This document shows positions 1 to 6,311 of a DNA stretch of 64,000 nt, in pieces. The position numbers and the translations under genes are program-made. Each line of letters starts with the position of its first letter. Position 1 is the first letter of the stretch. Origin of the DNA: Clostridia bacterium (GTDB lineage Bacteria; Bacillota; Clostridia; UBA1212); contig JAFSVU010000026.1 in NCBI GenBank assembly GCA_017444825.1, forward strand, positions 1 through 64,000, written 5' to 3'. The notes below the pieces were generated by a model. That model worked only from the letters and a program-made list of their open reading frames with translations, was not told where the DNA came from and ran no database searches.

Positions 1-209
1 AGGATCGGATCGCCGCCAGTCAGATAGAAATACGGGAGCCGGTCGTACACCTCACAGAAATCAAGGCAGTTGTAGAAGGTATCCTCCATCTGCTCCCAGG
101 TCATGCTGTCCAGCTTTCGGCAGGGATCGCCGGAGAAGATATAGCAGTGCTTACACCGCTGATCGCACTCGTCGGTAATATGCCACTGAAAGGAAAAATA
201 CTGTGTCAT
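1..209 (-). CDS. Radical SAM maturase, N-terminal part (ACGX-type peptide system)
   Basis: Seen: the first 69 codons of a protein that runs off the left edge. The start ATG is preceded by an AAGGTGA ribosome binding site. Near the N-terminus is ECDQRCKHCY, a CX3CX2C motif that binds the 4Fe-4S cluster of radical SAM enzymes, followed by a YLTGGDP segment typical of the GGxP region that contacts S-adenosylmethionine. Known: radical SAM/SPASM enzymes modify ribosomal peptides, and one family is paired with Ala-Cys-Gly-repeat peptides. Inference: because the next gene upstream encodes exactly such a peptide on the same strand, this is probably its maturase. The C-terminal SPASM domain lies outside the window, so the subfamily and the chemistry cannot be settled here. 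Confidence 0.85.
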   Translation of the reverse strand, partial: MTQYFSFQWHITDECDQRCKHCYIFSGDPCRKLDSMTWEQMEDTFYNCLDFCEVYDRLPYFYLTGGDPI

Positions 210-304
210 AACGTCACCTTATATATTGATCGGAATGATCCGAGTTGATATCGAGGTTCCCGGCAAGAGGCTTCTCACCGGGAACGGATTGGGTGGGAAG
301 AAAA

Positions 305-556
305 TTACTTCTTGTCGCCGGCTCCGCAGGCGGTTCCGCAAGCAGCGGGTTTTTCAGCCGGTTTCTCCGCAGCGCCGCAGGAAGCGGGAGCTTCAGCGGG
401 CTTGTCAGCCGCGCCGCAGGCAGCGGGAGTCTCAGCGGGCTTTTCGGCAGCGCCGCAAGCTGCGGGAGTCTCGGCAGGTTTGTCAGCAGCACCGCAAGCG
501 GTTGCGGGAGCCTCATTTTCCTTTTTACCCCATCCGAACAGATTTGAAAGTGCCAT
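305..556 (-). CDS. ACGX-repeat peptide, probable substrate of the adjacent radical SAM enzyme
   Basis: An 83-residue peptide with a short N-terminal leader-like stretch (MALSNLFGWGKKENE) and then four 13-residue repeats of the form ACGAADKPAETPA (residues 20-71), ending in ACGTACGAGDKK. Cysteines fall at residues 21, 34, 47, 60, 73 and 77, each in an (A/S)CG context. The start was chosen because a perfect AGGAGG lies 8 bases upstream; a longer reading frame to 721 has no ribosome binding site and crosses the promoter. Known: families called ACGX-repeat peptides occur next to radical SAM/SPASM proteins and are presumed post-translationally modified. The gene lies 95 bases upstream of the radical SAM gene on the same strand, so the two are probably co-transcribed. 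No protease or exporter is visible in the available sequence. The nature of the modification is unknown. Confidence 0.85.
   Translation of the reverse strand: MALSNLFGWGKKENEAPATACGAADKPAETPAACGAAEKPAETPAACGAADKPAEAPASCGAAEKPAEKPAACGTACGAGDKK
344..499 (-). repeat. Four 39-bp tandem repeats inside the ACGX peptide gene
   Basis: The four 13-codon units of the peptide are also near-identical at DNA level, suggesting growth by unequal exchange or slippage. Units differ mainly at D/E, T/A/K and A/S codons, so copy number is likely to vary between strains. Confidence 0.85.
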
Positions 557-607
557 TGTGTTATCCTCCTTAGATTTCGTCAGAGCCATTTTGCCTCTGC
601 AATTACT

Positions 608-635
608 ATTATATCGATGTTTTTTCCCTGTACAA
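608..635 (-). promoter_or_regulatory. Promoter of the ACGX peptide operon
   Basis: On the minus strand a TTGTAC -35 (630-635) and a TATAAT -10 (608-613) are spaced 16 bases apart, giving a leader of about 45 bases before the peptide start. One copy of the direct repeat at 637-653 abuts the -35 element. Confidence 0.6.
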
Positions 636-636
636 G

Positions 637-675
637 TACGCACTTTTTTGTAAGTATATACGCACTTTTTTGTAA
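637..675. promoter_or_regulatory. Paired 17-bp direct repeats, likely HxlR operator
   Basis: Two identical 17-bp copies beginning TACGCACTT and ending TTGTAA occupy 637-653 and 659-675, with starts 22 bp apart (two helical turns). They sit between the divergent promoters of the peptide gene and the HxlR gene. HxlR proteins bind as dimers to AT-rich TAC/GTA-flanked sites, so a shared operator is the simplest reading. Confidence 0.6.
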
Positions 676-679
676 CTAC

Positions 680-708
680 TTGAAAAACCACACATGTTAT
701 AGTATAAT
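680..708 (+). promoter_or_regulatory. Promoter of the hxlR-type regulator
   Basis: TTGAAA (680-685), 17-bp spacer, TATAAT (703-708): a near-consensus sigma-A promoter about 40 bases ahead of the regulator start. The direct repeats end 4 bases upstream of the -35, consistent with autoregulation. Confidence 0.75.
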
Positions 709-747
709 ATGAGTGTACCATTCAAAAATGAAGTAATGGAGGATCTT

Positions 748-1077
748 ATGAAAACCAAAGAAGAATTGCCGGATTGCCCGGTGGCAACGACCGTCGCGCT
801 TATCGGAAACAAATGGAAACTGCTCATCATCCGTAACCTGCTCGTCCGTCCGTGGAGGTTCAATGAATTACATAAATCACTTGAAGGGATCAGTCAGAAA
901 GTGCTGACCGAGAGCCTGCGGCAGATGGAATCGGACGGTATCATCACCCGCACCGTTTATCCCGAAGTTCCGCCGCGCGTGGAATACGCACTCTCCGAAC
1001 TCGGCGAAAGTATGCGCCCGATCCTCATGTCAATGCAGGATTGGGGAAACAGTTATAAAGCGACGTTCGAACAATGA
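748..1077 (+). CDS. HxlR-family winged-helix transcriptional regulator
   Basis: A 109-residue protein with the compact HxlR layout: an N-terminal PDCPVATTV segment with a conserved cysteine (Cys10), the GNKWKLLIIRNLL helix, a winged helix with ISQKVLTESLRQMESDGII as recognition region, and the RVEYALSELGESM wing. The ATG at 748 is chosen because GGAGG lies 5 bases upstream; earlier starts overlap the -10 region. Known: HxlR regulators (YodB, CatR, HypR) often sense electrophiles or disulfide stress through the N-terminal cysteine. Inference: its divergent position and the intervening repeats make it the likely regulator of the ACGX peptide operon, which would link a Cys-rich modified peptide to a thiol or electrophile signal. 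The linkage is positional only. Confidence 0.88.
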   Translation: MKTKEELPDCPVATTVALIGNKWKLLIIRNLLVRPWRFNELHKSLEGISQKVLTESLRQMESDGIITRTVYPEVPPRVEYALSELGESMRPILMSMQDWGNSYKATFEQ

Positions 1078-1079
1078 TA

Positions 1080-1622
1080 ATCGAGTAGGGGCTAATAGGC
1101 AGCCCCTCTCACACCACCTTACGTGCCGTTCGTCTATTTCTTCGAGTTTCTTTTTCATGCTTCCAGTTTTGAAGTAGTTAATCCACCCTCGAATGACTTC
1201 GTTCTGTTTTCAAATTCTCAAGTCCATCGAAACTGACCAGCTTCTTTTGGTTAGCTCTTTGAGCTTTCTCCTGAATTTTGAGACTGAATCCTGATGCGGC
1301 CTTGCCTTCCATTGTCCGTCTTTACTGTCCTTCCAGAACCCAAATCCGAGATATTTCAGTCCGCTCGGCCTTGTGACTTTCGTCTTGGTCATGTTGACCT
1401 TTAGTCCAAGTTACCTTTCAATCCAGTCCGTTATGGTATGCATCACCCTGTTTGCGGCAGCACTACTGCCCACCGTTATTACACAGTCATCTGCACTATA
1501 CCGAATTCGGTATAGTCTGCATATCTCACGAAACGTAGTTTTCTCGCTTCCAGTTCTTTGTTCAGCTCGTTCAGCATAATGTTAGACAGTAGTGGTAAAA
1601 GGTTTCCGCCTTGCGGCGTACC
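1080..1622 (-). pseudogene. Decayed 3' part of a group II intron with reverse-transcriptase/maturase remnant
   Basis: Read on the minus strand from about 1622, fragments of an LtrA-type reverse transcriptase are recognisable: TPQGG, LLSNIMLNELNKEL, a KLRFVRYAD piece (YADD box region), then after a frame change GSSAAANRVMHTITDW and, in another frame (1210-1392), TRPSGLKYLGFGFWKDSKDG and QDSVSKFRRKLKELTKRSW. The reading frame is broken by the 26-base insertion at about 1495 and by stops. At 1087-1140 a hairpin (AGGGGCT/AGCCCCT) beside a TACGTAAGGTGGTGTGAGAG-like stretch resembles the domain V/VI end of bacterial group II introns, placing the intron 3' boundary just after the hxlR stop codon. 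The 5' half of the intron is missing. It cannot encode an active enzyme. Confidence 0.75.
1495..1516. repeat. 22-bp perfect palindrome interrupting the intron ORF remnant
   Basis: A perfect 22-bp palindrome centred on GAATTC, with half-site ACTATACCGAA. It is flanked by CTGC on both sides (1491-1494 and 1517-1520), and removing palindrome plus one CTGC restores the conserved ADD of the reverse-transcriptase active site. It therefore looks like a 26-base insertion. Confidence 0.8.
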
Positions 1623-1663
1623 TTAGCAAGAAACATCTTTTGTCTTAAATGTCAGAAGAGGTT

Positions 1664-2464
1664 TTATTTTATAAAAATGTGAAGCACGATTATAGAGGCA
1701 GCGAACAGGACCGTTGCGACAGTGATCACAATATCTGCTGATGAGAACCTGAGTACCTTAAATCTGGTGCGCCCTTTTCCGCCTCTGTAGCACCGGGATT
1801 CCATTGCAGTTGACATATCTTCGGCGCTTTTAAAAGCGGCTATGAATAGCGGTATAAGCACCGGAATGTAGCTCTTGACCTTCTTTATAACGTTCCTTGA
1901 ATCAAACTCCGCCCCTCTTGCCGCCTGCGCCTTAATGATCTTATCGGTCTCGTCCGCAAACGTGGGTATGAAACGGAGTGCAATACTCATCATCATTGCT
2001 ATCTCATGAACAGGAACTTTTATCACGCCAAGGGGTCTCATAAGCGACTCCAGGCCGTCGGTGATGGAAACTGCGGATGAAGTGTAAGTTAAAAGCGATG
2101 CGGATATAATAAGCAGAACGACCCTCACGACGGTCTTGATGCTCATTGCTATGCTTTCCCAGTAAATTGGTTTTGACCACATCATGAAGGCAACGTTTTC
2201 GCCTCTGTAAAAGAGAAAATTAAAAAGGCTGGTGAATATCAGGAGCACCAGTATCGGCTTTAAGCTTTGTAGTATAAATTTAAATGAGACTTTTGACGCA
2301 ACAAAACTTGCTATAACAAACACCGCTGCGACCGCGTATTCCACGTAATTTCTGCACATGAGGACAAGCACCATCATGGCAACGGTCCAGATGATCTTTG
2401 TTCTGGGATCTGCTTTGTGGAAAAGAGAATTTCCGGGTACAAACCTTCCAAGGGAGATCTTCAT
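1664..2464 (-). CDS. ecfT: ECF transporter transmembrane subunit EcfT
   Basis: A 266-residue integral membrane protein of energy-coupling factor transporters, which import vitamins and trace metals. It couples the two ATPases to an interchangeable substrate-binding S subunit. Seen: N-terminal HKADPRTKI motif, about five hydrophobic spans, and both coupling-helix motifs, QAARGAEFD and AMESRCYRGG, whose Arg-Gly pairs dock into the ATPases. Its start overlaps the ecfA2 stop by 4 bases (ATGA), indicating translational coupling and the order ecfA1-ecfA2-ecfT. No S subunit is encoded nearby, so this is a shared group II module. It ends 42 bases before the intron remnant and no clear terminator was seen. 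Confidence 0.95.
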   Translation of the reverse strand: MKISLGRFVPGNSLFHKADPRTKIIWTVAMMVLVLMCRNYVEYAVAAVFVIASFVASKVSFKFILQSLKPILVLLIFTSLFNFLFYRGENVAFMMWSKPIYWESIAMSIKTVVRVVLLIISASLLTYTSSAVSITDGLESLMRPLGVIKVPVHEIAMMMSIALRFIPTFADETDKIIKAQAARGAEFDSRNVIKKVKSYIPVLIPLFIAAFKSAEDMSTAMESRCYRGGKGRTRFKVLRFSSADIVITVATVLFAASIIVLHIFIK

Positions 2465-3315
2465 AATACAAGCCTCCCCTCGTTAATAAGCATTCTAATG
2501 ATCTCTCTTCCCTGCAAAGCGGTGGTAACGGTCGGAAGAGGTATTCCCGATCTTTTTGAAAAATCATTAAAGAGCTTCGTTACTTCCGGAACGTCGAGGC
2601 TCATTGATGCCAGGAGCTCCTCCTTTGAGAAAACTTCCCCGGGAGTTCCGTCAAGTGCAACGGTTCCCTCATTTATAAGTATGATCCGGTCCGCAACCTC
2701 GGCAACGTCGTCCATACTGTGAGATATAAGTACAATGGTTACGCCTTCGGAATTAAGCTTTTTAAGGAGCGCAAGCATGTCCCTGCGGCCTTTGCCGTCA
2801 AGTCCTGATGCAGGCTCGTCAAGGAGCAGATAAGAAGGATCCGATACAAGTACGCCGCATATGGCGACCCTTCTTTTTTCACCGCCGGAAAGATCGAATA
2901 CGGAGCTTTCAAAAAGAGCCTCGTCAAGTCCAACTGTGTTTGCAGCTTTTCTTACTTTGGCGTCGATCTCCTCATCCGAAAGTTTAAATCTTTTCAGAGC
3001 AAAAGCGATGTCTTTGTATACCGTATCCTCGAACAGCTGATGCTCGGGGTATTGAAACACGAAACCAACTTTTCTTCTGATCTCGGAAAGGTTCTTTTTT
3101 GTGATCTTCTCCCCGTCGATGAAGACCTCCCCTTCAGTCGGAAGAAGCAGTCCGTTCAGGTGCTGCAAAAGCGTGGATTTTCCGGACCCCGTATGACCGA
3201 TAACAGCCACAAATTCGCCTTTTTGTATCTCAAGACTTATATCGTGGATGGCAGTCTTCTCAAAAGGAGTTTTTGGCATATATGTGTATTTAAGGTCTTT
3301 TATGAGTATCGACAT
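2461..3315 (-). CDS. ecfA2: ECF transporter ATPase EcfA2
   Basis: A 284-residue ABC ATPase. Seen in order: Walker A GHTGSGKST, Q-loop FQYPEHQLF typical of ECF ATPases, the signature LSGGEKRRVAICGVL, Walker B YLLLDEPASGLD and the H-loop LISHSMDD. The C-terminal part (DGTPGEVFS) matches the EcfA2 subfamily. It forms a heterodimer with EcfA1 and powers EcfT and S-subunit toppling in the membrane. The gene starts 4 bases after the ecfA1 stop and overlaps ecfT, so the three subunits are made in stoichiometric order. Confidence 0.95.
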   Translation of the reverse strand: MSILIKDLKYTYMPKTPFEKTAIHDISLEIQKGEFVAVIGHTGSGKSTLLQHLNGLLLPTEGEVFIDGEKITKKNLSEIRRKVGFVFQYPEHQLFEDTVYKDIAFALKRFKLSDEEIDAKVRKAANTVGLDEALFESSVFDLSGGEKRRVAICGVLVSDPSYLLLDEPASGLDGKGRRDMLALLKKLNSEGVTIVLISHSMDDVAEVADRIILINEGTVALDGTPGEVFSKEELLASMSLDVPEVTKLFNDFSKRSGIPLPTVTTALQGREIIRMLINEGRLVL

Positions 3316-3319
3316 ATAT

Positions 3320-4180
3320 TTATACCAGCTTTTTCATAAGTACCGACACGCCCTGTTCTTTTGTAAGAACGGTCTCTCCGAAATCATGTCCGTCTTCCGG
3401 TTCAAACACTCTTGCGGCAGGAGGAAGATCAAGCCCAAGGTCTGAGATCAGTTCTCTGTCCGAAAAAATCTCCACCGGGGTTCCTGCTTTAACAAGCTCG
3501 CCCTTCTCCATGACAAGCACCCTATCGGCGTCTACTATTTCATCCATGTGATGTGTGATAAGTATTACAGTGATATTCTCTTCCTTGTTGAGCTTTTTTA
3601 CAATATCGAGGACCTGCTTCCGGCCTTTGGGATCCAGCATTGCCGTTGACTCGTCAAGAACGATGCAGGATGGTCTCATGGCAAGTATTCCGGCTATGGA
3701 AACTCTTTGTTTCTGGCCTCCTGAAAGCAAATGGGGCTCGCTGTGTCTGTATTTATCAACACCGCACATTTTAAGAGCTTCGTCGACTCTCGCGATCATC
3801 TCTTCTCTTGGCACGCCAATGTTCTCAAGCCCGAAAGCCACGTCCTCTTCCACTGATGTTGCGATTATCTGGTTGTCCGGATTCTGAAACACCATACCTA
3901 CAAGGCGCCTGATCTCCCAGATGTTCTGATCGTCTGATGTATCATAACCTGCCGAAATAACAGTCCCCGACGTAGGAAGAATGAGGCCGTTCATCAGCTT
4001 TGCCACAGTTGATTTACCGGATCCGTTGCTTCCGATAATACAAACAAATGTACCTTTCTCAATGGCGAAAGATACATCTTTTACGGCATCCTTCCGCTTA
4101 CGGGATTCGGTCTCGTCACCCTGTGTGCCGTATGAAAAAGTGACATTATTAAATTCAATATATTTCTCAGTTTCCGTCAT
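3320..4180 (-). CDS. ecfA1: ECF transporter ATPase EcfA1
   Basis: A 286-residue ABC ATPase, partner of EcfA2. Seen: Walker [11 protein letters not shown]-loop [19 protein letters not shown] (the EcfA1 hallmark), signature [13 protein letters not shown], Walker [13 protein letters not shown] and H-loop ITHHMDE. The Walker B shows DES where most ABC proteins have DEP, a normal variant for this subfamily. The start ATG overlaps the ruvB stop by 14 bases, so ECF and Holliday-junction genes share a transcript even though their functions are unrelated. Confidence 0.95.
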   Translation of the reverse strand: MTETEKYIEFNNVTFSYGTQGDETESRKRKDAVKDVSFAIEKGTFVCIIGSNGSGKSTVAKLMNGLILPTSGTVISAGYDTSDDQNIWEIRRLVGMVFQNPDNQIIATSVEEDVAFGLENIGVPREEMIARVDEALKMCGVDKYRHSEPHLLSGGQKQRVSIAGILAMRPSCIVLDESTAMLDPKGRKQVLDIVKKLNKEENITVILITHHMDEIVDADRVLVMEKGELVKAGTPVEIFSDRELISDLGLDLPPAARVFEPEDGHDFGETVLTKEQGVSVLMKKLV

Positions 4181-5174
4181 TATATGGAATTCCCATATGA
4201 TTGTAAGCTCCGGGCGTTGCCACCCTACCCCTTGGCGTCTTGTTTATAAAACCAAGCTGAATAAGATAAGGCTCATATATGTCCTCAATGGTCGAAACAT
4301 CCTCTCCTGTGGCCGCAGAAAGTGTGTCAAGTCCCACAGGGCCGCCGTTGAATTTCTTTATGATGGTTGACAGCATGTTCCGGTCCACGTTGTCAAGGCC
4401 CAGCTCGTCGACTTCAAGAGCCTTCAGCGCCTTTGAGGCGATCTTTTCCGTGATAACAGATTCACCGTAAAACTCTGCGAAATCCCTGGCTCTTTTTACA
4501 AGTCTGTTGGCGATACGGGGTGTGCCGCGGGACCTCTTGGCGATCTCCCTTGCTCCGTCTTCGCTGATAGGAGTTTTCAGTATAGAAGCAGTGCGCCTTA
4601 CGATTTGAAGGAGATCCTCGACCGAATAAAGCTCAAGCCTGTTTATGATGCCGAACCTGTCACGAAGAGGAGCGGATAATAGACCTGCTCTTGTGGTCGC
4701 GCCAATGAGAGTAAACTTTTTAAGGTCTATTCTCATGGACCTTGCCGCAGGACCTTTCCCCAGAACTATGTCAAAAGCAAAATCCTCCATTGCGGGATAA
4801 AGTATTTCTTCCACGGATTTGTTCAGCCTGTGGATCTCGTCTATAAACAGCACGTCCATCTCATTCAGATTTGTGAGAATGCCTGCAATGTCGGCTGCTT
4901 TTTCGATGGCGGGACCTGACGTGATCCTGATGTTAACTCCCATCTCCGACGCGATGATTCCCGCAAGAGTGGTCTTCCCAAGTCCGGGAGGGCCGTACAG
5001 AAGCACATGGTCAAGGGGCTCGCCACGCATCTTGGCCGCTTCGATAAATATTTTCAGGTTGTCCTTTACTTTGGTCTGACCCACGTATTCCTCAAACCTT
5101 CTCGGCCTCAGGGATACTTCCAGATCATCTTCGGAAAGGAGTCCGCTTGATATGATTCTCTCGTTTTCGTCCAC
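4167..5174 (-). CDS. ruvB: Holliday junction branch migration helicase RuvB
   Basis: A 335-residue AAA+ motor that drives branch migration of Holliday junctions as hexameric rings with RuvA. Seen: ERIISSG N-terminus, [11 protein letters not shown], Walker [12 protein letters not shown], Walker [10 protein letters not shown], sensor 1 [11 protein letters not shown], arginine finger region LRDRFGI, and a winged-helix C-terminus with RTPRGRVAT. The GTG at 5174 is chosen because AGGTGATC lies just upstream and the frame then starts like other RuvB proteins; the GTG at 5183 lies inside that ribosome binding site. It follows ruvA by 15 bases in the order ruvC-ruvA-ruvB. Confidence 0.95.
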   Translation of the reverse strand: MDENERIISSGLLSEDDLEVSLRPRRFEEYVGQTKVKDNLKIFIEAAKMRGEPLDHVLLYGPPGLGKTTLAGIIASEMGVNIRITSGPAIEKAADIAGILTNLNEMDVLFIDEIHRLNKSVEEILYPAMEDFAFDIVLGKGPAARSMRIDLKKFTLIGATTRAGLLSAPLRDRFGIINRLELYSVEDLLQIVRRTASILKTPISEDGAREIAKRSRGTPRIANRLVKRARDFAEFYGESVITEKIASKALKALEVDELGLDNVDRNMLSTIIKKFNGGPVGLDTLSAATGEDVSTIEDIYEPYLIQLGFINKTPRGRVATPGAYNHMGIPYNDGN

Positions 5175-5189
5175 TTTGATCACCTGTCA

Positions 5190-5798
5190 TCATTTGAATG
5201 AAAGCGACGCCTTGACGATCTCTTCAAGGGTCATGCCTTCTCTGTATACACTGGAAACAATGGCACGGGCTTTTGACTGATTATGGCCAAGCACGCAAAG
5301 GGCTTCCACCGCATCCTCAAAGTCTCTGTTTTTACCGAAAAATACCGGGGCATTCTCAGTATCGAGGGTAGAGGCATCGGCTTCCGCAGAAGCGCCGCTT
5401 TTGATCATTTTATCCTTAAGCTCAAGTACTATTCGCTGAGCAAGCTTCGGTCCTATGCCCTTAACCTTCGACAATAGTTTGTGGTTTCCGGTTACAACAG
5501 CTGCGGAAAAATCTGCAACGGATATCTGCGACAGAAGTGAAACCGCGACTTTTGGCCCTACGCCTGACACGGAAATTAGAGATTTAAAGCATTCAAGCTC
5601 GCTTTTTGACATAAAACCGTAAAGGGAGATGTCATCCTCTTTAACGGACATATATGTGTAGAACGTGGCTGATTCGCCTTCCTCGCATTCGGATGAGGAA
5701 TTTAAGGATGTATAGATCTTAAAGCCAACTCCGTTTACGTCTAAGACTACAGACTCAAGATCTTTTCCCGCCACGTATCCTCTTATAAATTCAAACAT
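5190..5798 (-). CDS. ruvA: Holliday junction DNA-binding subunit RuvA
   Basis: A 202-residue protein that binds four-way junctions as a tetramer and loads RuvB. Seen: MFEFIRGYVAGKD start, OB-fold N-terminal domain, tandem helix-hairpin-helix motifs (SVSGVGPKVAVSLLS and VKGIGPKLAQRIVLELKDK), then an acidic linker and the RuvB-binding third domain (DAVEALCVLGHNQSKA). The ATG at 5798 has GGAAGGAG upstream; a longer frame to 5846 would overlap ruvC and adds an unconserved tail. The gene starts 13 bases after the ruvC stop. Confidence 0.95.
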   Translation of the reverse strand: MFEFIRGYVAGKDLESVVLDVNGVGFKIYTSLNSSSECEEGESATFYTYMSVKEDDISLYGFMSKSELECFKSLISVSGVGPKVAVSLLSQISVADFSAAVVTGNHKLLSKVKGIGPKLAQRIVLELKDKMIKSGASAEADASTLDTENAPVFFGKNRDFEDAVEALCVLGHNQSKARAIVSSVYREGMTLEEIVKASLSFK

Positions 5799-5811
5799 AT
5801 TTGCTCCTTCC

Positions 5812-6297
5812 TCAGACCCTTTCAGCCGATAAAAGCGAATGGGCATGACAGATAGCTATCGCCAATGCGTCCGCAGCGTCGTCGGGCCGCGGTATGGTTT
5901 TCAGATTAAGGATCATTTTGACCATTTCCTGGACCTGTCTTTTATCGGCCCTGCCGTAGCCAACGACGTTCTGCTTGACCTGAAGAGGCGTATACTCGAA
6001 TATCGGTATATCTTTTTCGGTGCATGCAAGCATCGCCACTCCTCTTCCGTGAGCGGCCATGATGGCAGTCTTGGCATTATTGTTAAAGAAAAGCTCTTCG
6101 ATAGCCATGCACTCAGGATGATATTTATCGATTATAAACGAAAGTGTATCGAATATGGATTTGAGCCTCGAGGAGAAAAGCTCTGACTTGTCAGTCGAAA
6201 CCACCCCGTAGTCGATGACCTTGAATTTATTCCCTGTGTAATCAATGACACCAAAGCCTGTTATGCCAAAGCCGGGGTCGATCCCAAGAATGATCAT
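5812..6297 (-). CDS. ruvC: Holliday junction resolvase RuvC
   Basis: A 161-residue RNase H-fold endonuclease that cuts Holliday junctions symmetrically. The four catalytic acids are present: Asp7 in [15 protein letters not shown], Glu67 in [10 protein letters not shown], and Asp140 and Asp143 in [15 protein letters not shown]. Length is normal for the family. It begins 14 bases after the glycosidase gene, with ruvA 13 bases downstream, so the complete ruvCAB set is one transcription unit with the ECF module behind it. Confidence 0.96.
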   Translation of the reverse strand: MIILGIDPGFGITGFGVIDYTGNKFKVIDYGVVSTDKSELFSSRLKSIFDTLSFIIDKYHPECMAIEELFFNNNAKTAIMAAHGRGVAMLACTEKDIPIFEYTPLQVKQNVVGYGRADKRQVQEMVKMILNLKTIPRPDDAADALAIAICHAHSLLSAERV

Positions 6298-6311
6298 AGC
6301 TTTAAATTCCC

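Noticed and set aside
305-721. A longer 138-residue reading of the ACGX peptide
   Set aside because: The extra 55 residues cross the promoter and operator and lack a ribosome binding site; the ATG at 556 has an ideal AGGAGG.
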